64,000 nt of DNA, from the NCBI RefSeq assembly GCF_000355805.1, contig NZ_CM001837.1:1950155-2014154 (forward strand), written 5' to 3'. The position numbers and the translations under genes were made by a program. Numbering within the stretch: the stretch's first letter is position 1; each line of letters opens with the position of its first letter. This document shows positions 10,461-18,017 of the stretch, piece by piece. Source of the stretch: Dokdonia sp. PRO95 (GTDB taxonomy: Bacteria; Bacteroidota; Bacteroidia; Flavobacteriales; Flavobacteriaceae). Under the pieces are notes generated by a model that worked only from the letters and a program-made list of their open reading frames with translations, ran no database searches and had not been told where the DNA came from.

Positions 10461-12479
10461 ATGAGTACGACACAATTTGATAACATCACATTCGATCTTC
10501 CTAAAAACCAAAGTCACGTCATTAAAGTGATAGGTGTAGGTGGTGGAGGTAGTAACGCTATTAATCACATGTTCCAGCAAGGGATAAATGGGGTAGATTT
10601 TGTAATCTGTAACACAGATGCACAAGCACTAGAAAATAGTACAGTACCTAATAAGATACAACTCGGAGTAGGTCTTACAGAAGGTCTTGGTGCTGGGGCA
10701 AATCCAGATGTAGGAGAGCAGGCAGCTATAGAGAGTGAGATGGATATCAAGCAAATGCTTGGTACTAATACAAAGATGATATTCATAACTGCCGGAATGG
10801 GTGGTGGTACAGGAACTGGTGCAGCACCAGTAATTGCCAAAATGGCTCGTGAGCTTGATATCCTAGTCGTAGGGATTGTCACGATACCTTTCCAATTTGA
10901 AGGTAAAATGCGTAATGAGCAGGCTCAAAAAGGAGTAGATAAACTTCGTGCCCAGGTAGACTCACTCATTGTTATAAATAATAATAAACTCCGCGAGGTG
11001 TATGGTAATCTTGGTTTTAAAGCAGGGTTTAGTAAAGCAGATGAGGTTCTTGCAACTGCTTCACGCGGTATCGCAGAGGTAATAACTCACCACTACACAC
11101 AAAACATTGACTTGCGTGATGCAAAAACAGTGTTGAGTAAATCAGGTACAGCTATTATGGGTAGCGCTACTGCTAGTGGTACAAGCCGTGCAAATGAGGC
11201 TATATCAAAAGCACTAGACTCCCCATTACTTAATGATAATAAAATTACTGGGGCTAAGAATGTATTGCTGCTTATTGTTTCTGGTGGTGATGAAATCACA
11301 ATCGATGAGATAGGAGAGATAAACGATCACATTCAAGCAGAAGCTGGGCACAGCGCAAACATTATTATGGGTGTAGGTGAAGATGATTCCCTAGGTGATG
11401 CAATTTCAGTAACGATTATCGCTACGGGATTTAATGCAGAGCAGCAAAATGATATTGTAAATGTAGAGACTAAGAAAATTATTCATACGCTAGAAGAGGA
11501 GCAGAGAGCACAGCAAGATCTAATGCCAGATGCTACAGTTGAGATTCCACCTTCGGCACCTGTAACTCCACAAGCACCTGCGCCTCCTAAGAAAATAGTG
11601 CACACACTTGATCTTGATGAAATAGAGGAGAAGAAGCCTAGCGCTTTCGCGAAAGCGCCTGTAAAAGATATTACAAGGGAACAACCAGTGCCAGAACAAG
11701 CTCCTAAAGTAGAGCCGGTACAGCCACCTACACAACAGTATAGTATGGATATAGTTCCTACTACAGATGTTATTAAGAATATCACTGTTGTATATGATGA
11801 GGTATTGGCAGAGAATGAGGCAGATTTTGAAATTATCGATACTACGGTACGTAAAGAAACTGCTAGAGTAGAGCATAAAGAACCAGAAAATAACGGAATG
11901 TTGTTTTTTGACATGCCATTAACCACTGAGGCTCCAGTAGAGGAAGAAGATGAGAAGCCTATCATGTTTGATCTTGATGACACCACAGCATCCATCGAAG
12001 TTAAGGAGCCTGTAGAAATTGTGCCTGTCACAGAGCACACTAACAATGGAGAAACTCGATATAGTCTTGAGGACTATATGGAACTAGAAGAGACACTCTC
12101 TAGTGCATCTAGTGATGATGATGAAGCAGATGTTGAGGAAGAAACAATTGTCTTTGAGACAAAAACAGTAGCGCCTAAACAAGAATCTGAGGATGAAAAT
12201 GCAGAGGTGGACCCTATGAATAGTCCTATCTCACAAATCCTTATAGATAGAGCATCTGAGCGCAAGCGTAAGATGAAGGAGTTCAATTACAAATTTCGCA
12301 CAAATCAGTCGCGTATTGAGGAGATAGAAAAACAGCCTGCATACAAGCGTATGGGGATTGACCTAGAAGAAACTCCAGCTAAGGATGGTAGTTTGTCTAG
12401 AACATCACTTTCTACAGATGATAACGATGAAATTCAATTGAGAAGTAATAACTCATTTCTACATGATAATGTAGATTAA
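10461..12479 (+). CDS. ftsZ: Cell division GTPase FtsZ with long C-terminal linker
   Basis: Tubulin-like GTPase forming the Z ring. The GTPase core (about residues 15-330) contains the tubulin signature GGGTGTG at 114-120, and NTDAQAL and the T7-loop region are intact. After it comes an acidic, Pro/Glu-rich linker of about 300 residues, making the protein 672 residues against about 380 in E. coli; extended FtsZ tails are known in Flavobacteriia. The end (QPAYKRMGIDLEE, then NNSFLHDNVD) looks like the conserved tail for partner binding. A perfect palindrome at 11643-11656 lies in the linker, read as AFAKAP. The dcw operon ends with a terminator just downstream. Confidence 0.97.
   Translation: MSTTQFDNITFDLPKNQSHVIKVIGVGGGGSNAINHMFQQGINGVDFVICNTDAQALENSTVPNKIQLGVGLTEGLGAGANPDVGEQAAIESEMDIKQMLGTNTKMIFITAGMGGGTGTGAAPVIAKMARELDILVVGIVTIPFQFEGKMRNEQAQKGVDKLRAQVDSLIVINNNKLREVYGNLGFKAGFSKADEVLATASRGIAEVITHHYTQNIDLRDAKTVLSKSGTAIMGSATASGTSRANEAISKALDSPLLNDNKITGAKNVLLLIVSGGDEITIDEIGEINDHIQAEAGHSANIIMGVGEDDSLGDAISVTIIATGFNAEQQNDIVNVETKKIIHTLEEEQRAQQDLMPDATVEIPPSAPVTPQAPAPPKKIVHTLDLDEIEEKKPSAFAKAPVKDITREQPVPEQAPKVEPVQPPTQQYSMDIVPTTDVIKNITVVYDEVLAENEADFEIIDTTVRKETARVEHKEPENNGMLFFDMPLTTEAPVEEEDEKPIMFDLDDTTASIEVKEPVEIVPVTEHTNNGETRYSLEDYMELEETLSSASSDDDEADVEEETIVFETKTVAPKQESEDENAEVDPMNSPISQILIDRASERKRKMKEFNYKFRTNQSRIEEIEKQPAYKRMGIDLEETPAKDGSLSRTSLSTDDNDEIQLRSNNSFLHDNVD
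11643..11656. repeat. GCTTTCGCGAAAGC palindrome in ftsZ
   Basis: Perfect copy in the variable linker; flanking GC/GC lengthens it to an 18-bp palindrome (11641-11658). Read as AFAKA. Confidence 0.9.
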
Positions 12480-12505
12480 GCAGATAATGCTTAGAGTTTT
12501 TAGCG

Positions 12506-12544
12506 ACCCGGCTATCTTCCCCAAGATAGTCGGGTTTCTTTTTT
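12506..12544 (+). terminator. Intrinsic terminator after ftsZ
   Basis: Arms 12506-12518 and 12523-12535 pair with one mismatch around a CCCC loop and run into a T-rich tract. It closes the dcw operon. Confidence 0.85.
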
Positions 12545-12680
12545 ATAAGCTATCTGTGTTGTGTATATAATTTCGCTATTTCTCGTATCTTCGTGGTCTT
12601 AACTACTTATTATAACCAATAATTATAGCTCTCAAAATCCATAACTAAAACGGAGTGATGAGCACAAAATATATACTACT

Positions 12681-13130
12681 ATGAGCCTATCTACAGAAGT
12701 GATGACCGCAATGAAAGAAGCAATGAAAGCTAAAGATCAAAATGCACTAACATCATTACGTGCTATAAAATCTGCAATCTTACTTGCGCAGACAGAGACG
12801 GGTTCAAAAGAAGAGATTACCGAAGAGCAGGAGCTTAAATTGTTGCAAAAACTTGTGAAGCAGCGTAAGGATAGTGCAGCTATTTTTACCGAGCAGGGAC
12901 GCAATGACTTAGCAGAACCTGAGATAGCACAGGCAGAAGTGATAGCTCGATTTTTACCAGAACAAATGAGTGAGGCAGATGTAGCTAAAGTAGTAGATGA
13001 GGTCATTGCTGCAACAGGAGCCCAAGGGATGAAAGATATGGGAAAAGTGATGGGACAGGTAAATGCTAGACTGACTGGAAAAGCAGATGGTAAAACGATT
13101 AGTACAATTGTTAAGGCACGTCTTTCTTAA
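12681..13130 (+). CDS. GatB/YqeY domain protein
   Basis: A 149-residue protein of the YqeY family, related to the tail domain of the GatB subunit of tRNA amidotransferase. Recognisable features are the helical N-terminal half (MKEAMKAKDQNALTSLRAIKSAILLAQ) and FLPEQMSEADV followed by MGKVMGQVNARLTGKADGKTI, which matches the family C-terminus. Its biochemical role is not established; stand-alone members are thought to act on tRNA. It stands alone between the ftsZ terminator and a 203-bp gap. Confidence 0.9.
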   Translation: MSLSTEVMTAMKEAMKAKDQNALTSLRAIKSAILLAQTETGSKEEITEEQELKLLQKLVKQRKDSAAIFTEQGRNDLAEPEIAQAEVIARFLPEQMSEADVAKVVDEVIAATGAQGMKDMGKVMGQVNARLTGKADGKTISTIVKARLS

Positions 13131-13333
13131 AAGTATATAGATAACTTAATTTTTTTAAAACCCTTGTATAATAGCCTTTTATGCGTGAAAGCAGTCTTTT
13201 CATCGAATTGACAACGTAGTTGTGTCATTTAATTAAAAGGTTTACTAATATTGTGCTCCCCAGCGAGACTCCTGCAGTCTTTAAATAAACCCCCTAAATA
13301 GTTTTTAACGTTTAACTTTTATACCAACAGGTT

Positions 13334-15292
13334 ATGAAGGGATTTATGAGGTGCGCCTTTATTTTAGTGATTATTTTGAGTGCCGTAAGTAGCGCAAGTG
13401 CTCAACAAGGAAAGCTTGCGAGAGCAAATAAAAAGTTTAATCAGCTAGCTTATATAGATGCGATAGAGATTTATAAAGACCTCGTTGCAGAGGGTTTTAA
13501 ATCATATCAAGTTTTTAATAAAATTGCAGAGGCTTATTACTATAATGGTAAGTATTCTCAAGCCCAAGAATGGTATGGCAAACTCACAGAGAGCTATGCA
13601 GATTCTGTAAGTGATGAGCATTACTTTAGATATGCTCAAACACTACGCGCTATAAAAGAATATGATAAGTCTGATGAGATGATGCAAATATTTGCAGATC
13701 GTAGCGGAAATGATTTTAGGGCAAAACTATTCAAAGAAAACCCAGACTATACAAAGGTAGAAGGGTACCGAGAAAGTTATTATACGGTTAATATGATACG
13801 AGAGATGAACTCTCGATACTCAGATTTTGGTCCGTCATATTATAAAAACCAAGTGATTTTTGCTTCGGCAAGAGATACGGGTTCCATTACAAGACGTATA
13901 CATAAGTGGAACAATCAGCCATTTCTAGATTTATATAAGTCTACTATGAAAGAAGACGGAAGCATGTCTCCGCCTTCACGTTTTCACCGCAAGGTAAATA
14001 CCATCTTTCATGAAAGCACTCCTACGTTTACAAAGGATGGAAAGATAATGTATTTTACAAGAAATAATTTTACAGATGGAGATTTTGCAAAATCGTCAGA
14101 TGGGATTAATAAATTAAAGATTTACAAATCAACGCTACTCGATAAAGATAAAGGAAGTTGGTCTGAAGCGATTGAAGTTTCATTTAATGAAGAAGAATAT
14201 GCGACTGCGCATCCTGCTTTGAGTCCAGATGGAAAAACTCTTTATTTTTCATCAGATAGACCAGGGAGTGTGGGGCTGTCAGATATTTGGAAAGTAGCTA
14301 TTAACGGTGATGGAAGCTTTGGTGAACCTGTAAATCTTGGAAAACCTATAAATACAGAAGGAAGAGATGCCTTTCCATTCATGAGTAGTACTGGGAATCT
14401 TTACTATGCCTCAGATGGATATCCAGGGCTGGGTGGACTTGATATTTTTGTAACTAACCCATCTTCAGAAGAGATTACGGTTGCAAGTTTGGGTGAGCCT
14501 ATTAATAGCTCTGCAGATGATTTTGCTTATATCGTAAACGATACTTTAAAAACTGGTTTCTTCTCTTCAAGTCGTAACCAAGGAATGGGGAGTGATGATA
14601 TTTATAGATTCAAGCAAAAGGAAAAGCCAGAGCCACGTTGTGATGTAGATGTCTTAGGATTTATAACGGATGCAGTTACAAAACAACCTATAACAGATGC
14701 AAAGGTGCAACTCATGAATGCCGATAATGAAGTGGTGAAAGAAGTTGATGTAAATTCTCGCGGGTTATATAGATTTAGTCTTGTTTGCTCAGAGAATTAC
14801 GTGATCCGTGCGACTTCAAAATTATATTATGCAAAGGAGGTGATAGTAATCACACCGGCAGAACCAGAAACTTTACAAAAAGATATAGAGCTTGAGTTGA
14901 GACTTACAGAAGTAGGCGTGGGTGATGATCTTGCAAAACTTCTTAAGCTTAACCCTATTTATTTTGATTATAATAAATCTAACATAAGACCAGATGCAGC
15001 GTTAGAACTTACAAAAGTGATTTCGGCCATGAAGCAAGTGCCAGATATGGTGATAAGTGTAAGGTCTCATACTGACAGTAGAGGTAAGGATGACTATAAC
15101 CTGTCACTTTCAGATAGAAGAGCAAAGTCTACAGTTGCATATATTATCTCTAGAGGTATCGACGCTGGTAGAATTACTGGTCAAGGCTATGGAGAGACAG
15201 AGCTGGTAAATAACTGTGATAATAATGCAGACTGTACAGAGGAGCAACATCAATTAAATCGTCGTTCAGAATTTATTGTGATTACTCAGTAA
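13334..15292 (+). CDS. PorE-like OmpA family protein (TPR, PD40, CRD, OmpA)
   Basis: Exported cell-envelope protein of 652 residues with a signal peptide ending near SSASAQQ. Domains in order: TPR-like helices (about 25-130), a WD40-like/PD40 propeller (about 150-430; repeated ALSPDGKTLYFSSDR-type blades and the SDIW and DIYRF motifs), a carboxypeptidase-regulatory-like beta domain (about 440-520), and a C-terminal OmpA peptidoglycan-binding domain (IYFDYNKSNIRPDA, RSHTDSRG, LSDRRA). This order matches PorE of the type IX secretion system and many related Bacteroidetes paralogues. No PorP/SprF gene lies beside it, so a T9SS role is possible but not shown. The tRNA-Arg promoter overlaps its 3' end. 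Confidence 0.85.
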   Translation: MKGFMRCAFILVIILSAVSSASAQQGKLARANKKFNQLAYIDAIEIYKDLVAEGFKSYQVFNKIAEAYYYNGKYSQAQEWYGKLTESYADSVSDEHYFRYAQTLRAIKEYDKSDEMMQIFADRSGNDFRAKLFKENPDYTKVEGYRESYYTVNMIREMNSRYSDFGPSYYKNQVIFASARDTGSITRRIHKWNNQPFLDLYKSTMKEDGSMSPPSRFHRKVNTIFHESTPTFTKDGKIMYFTRNNFTDGDFAKSSDGINKLKIYKSTLLDKDKGSWSEAIEVSFNEEEYATAHPALSPDGKTLYFSSDRPGSVGLSDIWKVAINGDGSFGEPVNLGKPINTEGRDAFPFMSSTGNLYYASDGYPGLGGLDIFVTNPSSEEITVASLGEPINSSADDFAYIVNDTLKTGFFSSSRNQGMGSDDIYRFKQKEKPEPRCDVDVLGFITDAVTKQPITDAKVQLMNADNEVVKEVDVNSRGLYRFSLVCSENYVIRATSKLYYAKEVIVITPAEPETLQKDIELELRLTEVGVGDDLAKLLKLNPIYFDYNKSNIRPDAALELTKVISAMKQVPDMVISVRSHTDSRGKDDYNLSLSDRRAKSTVAYIISRGIDAGRITGQGYGETELVNNCDNNADCTEEQHQLNRRSEFIVITQ

Positions 15293-15305
15293 AGATTTAC
15301 ATTTG
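15276..15305 (+). promoter_or_regulatory. Promoter of tRNA-Arg
   Basis: TTG at 15276-15278, a 19-bp spacer, then TACATTTG at 15298-15305: a full match to the Bacteroidetes -33/-7 consensus (TTG, TAnnTTTG). It overlaps the stop codon of the OmpA gene, and a palindrome copy covers the expected start of transcription. Confidence 0.75.
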
Positions 15306-15306
15306 C

Positions 15307-15320
15307 GCTTTCGCGAAAGC
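15307..15320. repeat. GCTTTCGCGAAAGC palindrome at tRNA-Arg start
   Basis: Perfect copy directly after the -7 box and 7 bp before the tRNA. Confidence 0.9.
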
Positions 15321-15327
15321 GTAAAAA

Positions 15328-15401
15328 GGCTCAGTAGTTCAATTGGATAGAATATCAGATTTCGGCTCTGACGGTTGGAGGTTCGAATCCTCTCTGGGTC
15401 A
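15328..15401 (+). tRNA. tRNA-Arg (anticodon UCG)
   Basis: Full cloverleaf of 74 nt. Acceptor GGCTCAG pairs with CTGGGTC, with A as discriminator. The D stem is GTTC/GAAT, the anticodon stem TCAGA/TCTGA with loop TTTCGGC, and the T arm GGAGG-TTCGAAT-CCTCT. The anticodon TCG at 15362-15364 reads CGA. CCA is not encoded. Confidence 0.93.
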
Positions 15402-15410
15402 CGAATAAAT

Positions 15411-15463
15411 AGAAAAGGAGGAAATAATTTGAGCTTGCTCAGAAATTATTTTTCTCCTTTTCT
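15411..15463 (+). terminator. Long hairpin after tRNA-Arg
   Basis: Outer arms 15411-15420 and 15454-15463 (AGAAAAGGAG/CTCCTTTTCT) and inner arms 15422-15430 and 15443-15451 pair perfectly, closed by GAGC-TT-GCTC. It probably ends the tRNA transcript, although the U-tract lies inside the stem rather than after it. It also forms the left edge of the tandem array. Confidence 0.5.
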
Positions 15464-16090
15464 ATTTTCAAAGCGGAGCTTTGTAGGATCACCGAAGCGC
15501 AGCAGAGGTAATCCTTTCGTGAAAGTTTCCATTACAGATATATCTTTCTTTAAGAAGTTTGATTTCTGTCCCTTCCAGCTCACGAATGAGTACAAAGTTC
15601 CCAAAGTAAATCAAGTATTCTTTAATTTCTAATTGGGGCTTTTCTATTTTCAAAGCGGAGCTTTGTAGGATCACCGAAGCGCAGCAGAGGTAATCCTTTC
15701 GTGAAAGTTTCCATTACAAATATATCTTTCTTTAAAAAGTTTGATCTCTGTCCCTTCCAGCTCACGAATGAGTACAAAGTTCCCATAGCAAATTAAGTGT
15801 GCTTGAATTTGCAATTGGGGCTCTTCTATTTTCAAAGCGGAGCTTTGGAGGATCATCGAAGCGAAGCGGAGGTAATCCTCTCGTGAAAGTCTCCATTACA
15901 AATATATCTTTCTTTAAAAAGTTTGATCTCTGTCCCTTCCAGCTCACGAATGAGTACAAAGTTCCCATAGCAAATTAAGTGTGCTTGAATTTGCAATTGG
16001 GGCTCTTCTATTTTCAAAGCGGAGCTTTGAGAATCACCGAAGCGCAGCAGAGGTAATCCTTTCGTGAAAGTTTCCATTACAGATATATAT
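15461..16090. repeat. Tandem array, 182-bp unit, about 3.4 copies
   Basis: Copies begin at 15461, 15643, 15825 and 16007 (anchor TCTATTTTCAAAGCGG), each exactly 182 bp apart; the last stops near 16090. Copies 2 and 3 are nearly identical; copy 1 differs most near its right end. 182 is not a multiple of 3, so the minus-strand reading frames that cross the array change frame at every unit and look non-coding. Within each unit, AAAGCGGAGCTTT-type and GAAGCG/CGTGAAAG segments allow local folding. Nothing in it resembles a CRISPR repeat and spacer. Confidence 0.9.
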
Positions 16091-16163
16091 TCCAGAAGCT
16101 AGTAGGAGAGTGAGATTAATTACAACCACATGTAAATTATTATAGGCTTTAACAGTTCAATAG

Positions 16164-16194
16164 TTGCATATGGTAAATCATAATCCTACATTGG
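16164..16194 (+). promoter_or_regulatory. Probable promoter of the ECF sigma gene
   Basis: TTG at 16164-16166, a 20-bp spacer, and TACATTGG at 16187-16194, one base from TAnnTTTG. The ATG lies 11 bp downstream. Confidence 0.4.
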
Positions 16195-16205
16195 TAGTCT
16201 AATCT

Positions 16206-16745
16206 ATGATGACACAACCAGACGCATTAATTAATAAGTTTCTCGAGAAAGATCCTGCATCTTTTGAGAAAATTTATGAACTCTATAGCGAGAGCTTATT
16301 TGGAGTCATAAATAGTGTTGTACATAACCAAGAGGTGGCAGAAGAGTTATTACAAGACACCTTTGTTAAAATCTGGAACAATTCAGATAAGTACAACCCT
16401 TCAAAAGGAAGATTTTTTACGTGGATGCTCAACATAGCTCGCAATGGAGCTATAGACAAAACACGTTCTAAAGATTTCAAAAATCAAAAGAAAAACCATA
16501 CTGCCGAATATTTCGTAGATATTCTCGAGGAGAAAGGAAGTTTTAATACTTCGGTAGATGCGATAGGTATCAAGAAGTATGTAGACGTCCTAGAGCCGCT
16601 CTGTAAAAAGATAATTCATTTCTTGTTTTTTCAAGGTTACACTCAAAAGGAGACAGCCGAAGAGCTAGACATTCCTTTAGGTACCGTAAAAACACGAAAT
16701 AGAATTTGTATTAAAAAACTTAGAGATATAGTAGGCGTAGTATGA
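16206..16745 (+). CDS. ECF-type RNA polymerase sigma factor
   Basis: 179-residue sigma-70 family protein with only regions 2 and 4. Region 2 (about residues 15-85) has VAEELLQDTFVKIWNN and RFFTWMLNIARNGAIDKTR; region 4 (about 120-175) has the helix-turn-helix TQKETAEELDIPLGTVKTR. The next gene, starting in its last four bases (ATGA overlap), encodes the matching membrane anti-sigma factor. The pair should respond to an envelope or oxidative signal; the target genes are not shown. Two ATG codons in tandem (16206, 16209) make the exact start uncertain by one residue. Confidence 0.93.
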   Translation: MMTQPDALINKFLEKDPASFEKIYELYSESLFGVINSVVHNQEVAEELLQDTFVKIWNNSDKYNPSKGRFFTWMLNIARNGAIDKTRSKDFKNQKKNHTAEYFVDILEEKGSFNTSVDAIGIKKYVDVLEPLCKKIIHFLFFQGYTQKETAEELDIPLGTVKTRNRICIKKLRDIVGVV

Positions 16746-17539
16746 AAAATTCACAAACATATATAGATTCAGGGGTTCTCGAACTCTTTGTATATGGAAC
16801 ACTTCCTGAAGAGGAAATGGTGGAGATTGCTCGTGAGGTATCTCAAGATACAGCGCTACAACAAGAAGTAGTAGAGATCGAAAACCACTTAATGCATCTT
16901 GCTAAGGCAGCCGCTCCTGGTGAGCCTAAGGATGTGAGTGTTCTAAGAAAGTATCTAAAAGATAATGATACAAAGGTAATCCCGCTTTCGCGAAAGCAAA
17001 CACCTATCATTGCATTTATGGGATGGGCTGCAGCAATATTACTGCTTGCGGGTATAGGTTACTTATACACTGAAAATAACAAGCTTGAAGATCGTATTGT
17101 TGATACGGAGAGAGAATTGTTACTTCAAGAAGGTAAAACACAAGTTGCAGAAACAAACCTCGATCAAACTAGAGGATTGCTTAATGTAATACGTAAACAA
17201 GATTTAATTGCAGTGCCACTAGGAGCGCAAGCTATAGCACCAGAAGCTTATGCATCTGTGTATTGGGATAAGAAAAGTGGTAAAGCATATATAGATGTAA
17301 AAGGTTTACCAGAACCTCCTAAAGGGAAGGTTTACCAAGTGTGGTCTCTTACCTTAGAGCCTCTTACGCCTACGAGCATAGGAGTTCTTGATCAGTACGA
17401 TGCTAGCGGAAATCAAATATTTGAACTAAGCAACCCTAATGAGTCCGAAGCCTTCGGAATTACGTTAGAGCCAGAAGGAGGAAGTGCTTCTCCTACACTA
17501 GAGCAACTATATACATTAGGAGTGGTTGCAGCATCTTAA
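16742..17539 (+). CDS. RskA-like anti-sigma factor
   Basis: 265-residue single-pass membrane protein. An N-terminal helical cytoplasmic part (about 1-85, with LELFVYGTLPEEEMVEIAREV) would hold the sigma factor. A membrane segment follows (IAFMGWAAAILLLAGIGYLY, about 90-110), then a short coiled segment, then the periplasmic RskA C-terminal domain (AIAPEAYASVYWDKKSGKAYIDVKGLPEPPKGKVYQVW pattern, ending LGVVAAS). It overlaps the sigma gene by 4 bp, so the two are probably made together. A palindrome at 16984-16997 (read PLSRKQ) lies just before the membrane segment. Confidence 0.9.
   Translation: MKNSQTYIDSGVLELFVYGTLPEEEMVEIAREVSQDTALQQEVVEIENHLMHLAKAAAPGEPKDVSVLRKYLKDNDTKVIPLSRKQTPIIAFMGWAAAILLLAGIGYLYTENNKLEDRIVDTERELLLQEGKTQVAETNLDQTRGLLNVIRKQDLIAVPLGAQAIAPEAYASVYWDKKSGKAYIDVKGLPEPPKGKVYQVWSLTLEPLTPTSIGVLDQYDASGNQIFELSNPNESEAFGITLEPEGGSASPTLEQLYTLGVVAAS
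16984..16997. repeat. GCTTTCGCGAAAGC palindrome in anti-sigma gene
   Basis: Perfect copy, read as PLSRKQ next to the membrane segment. Confidence 0.9.
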
Positions 17540-17594
17540 GGTGCTTAAGAGACTTCTAATTACATTTAATATACATACGTATAGTATCAATTTA

Positions 17595-17630
17595 AAAACT
17601 CCTTGCTAGTTCTATAGTAAGGAGTTTTTT
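17595..17630 (+). terminator. Terminator after the sigma/anti-sigma operon
   Basis: Arms AAAACTCCTT (17595-17604) and AAGGAGTTTT (17619-17628) end in a T6 run. Confidence 0.8.
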
Positions 17631-17882
17631 ATAATCCATCAATTCACTTACCAACAAATAATCTCGCTAGTTTATTAACTATTCATATAGTTATGTAGAC
17701 TCTAGCGATGGTCTCATGGGATGTGCTTACTTAGTTAACTTTCTAAAAGACCTTACATGGCGATGGCTTAATCGAACAGGATGACCATTGCTTTCGCGTG
17801 TAGGTCATATATTATTAGGTGTTACTTGAGCTTATGCTTATGCTTATGAAGAGGTGATAAGCTAATCTAACTTATGAAACAT

Positions 17883-17915
17883 AAAAAAAGCGTCTTACTC
17901 AAAAGAGTAAGACGC
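17883..17915 (-). terminator. Terminator for the DUF4331/TPR operon
   Basis: GCGTCTTACTC (17890-17900) and GAGTAAGACGC (17905-17915) pair perfectly around a 4-nt loop; on the minus strand seven T follow. It lies about 100 nt past the stop of the TPR gene. Confidence 0.85.
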
Positions 17916-18017
17916 TCATACAAACAAAATCAAAAACTATCCAACCATTAATAGTTTTCTAATAACCTTACTATATCTACGTAAAACATTGTCAAGCGGT
18001 TTCGTAGATTAGGAAAA

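Larger units (their letters stand above)
17540..18017. other. Convergent intergenic region, no gene seen
   Basis: 478 bp between the anti-sigma gene (+) and the TPR lipoprotein gene (-). It holds one terminator for each direction, a short GCTTAT triplet repeat near 17828-17847, and at about 17781-17808 a decayed palindrome half (GCTTTCGCG) flanked by ATGACC and GGTCAT. I see no coding frame worth calling. Confidence 0.7.

Noticed and set aside
15489-16077. Four overlapping minus-strand reading frames of 61-74 codons in the tandem array
   Set aside because: They are the same repeat sequence read in shifting frames; the 182-bp period breaks the frame at each unit and there is no family resemblance.
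15461-16090. Possible CRISPR array
   Set aside because: The repeat unit is 182 bp and contiguous, without short repeats and unique spacers, and no cas gene is present.
17781-17808. Further palindrome copy in the sigma/TPR gap
   Set aside because: Only one half (GCTTTCGCG) remains; noted as a possible decayed copy but not counted.
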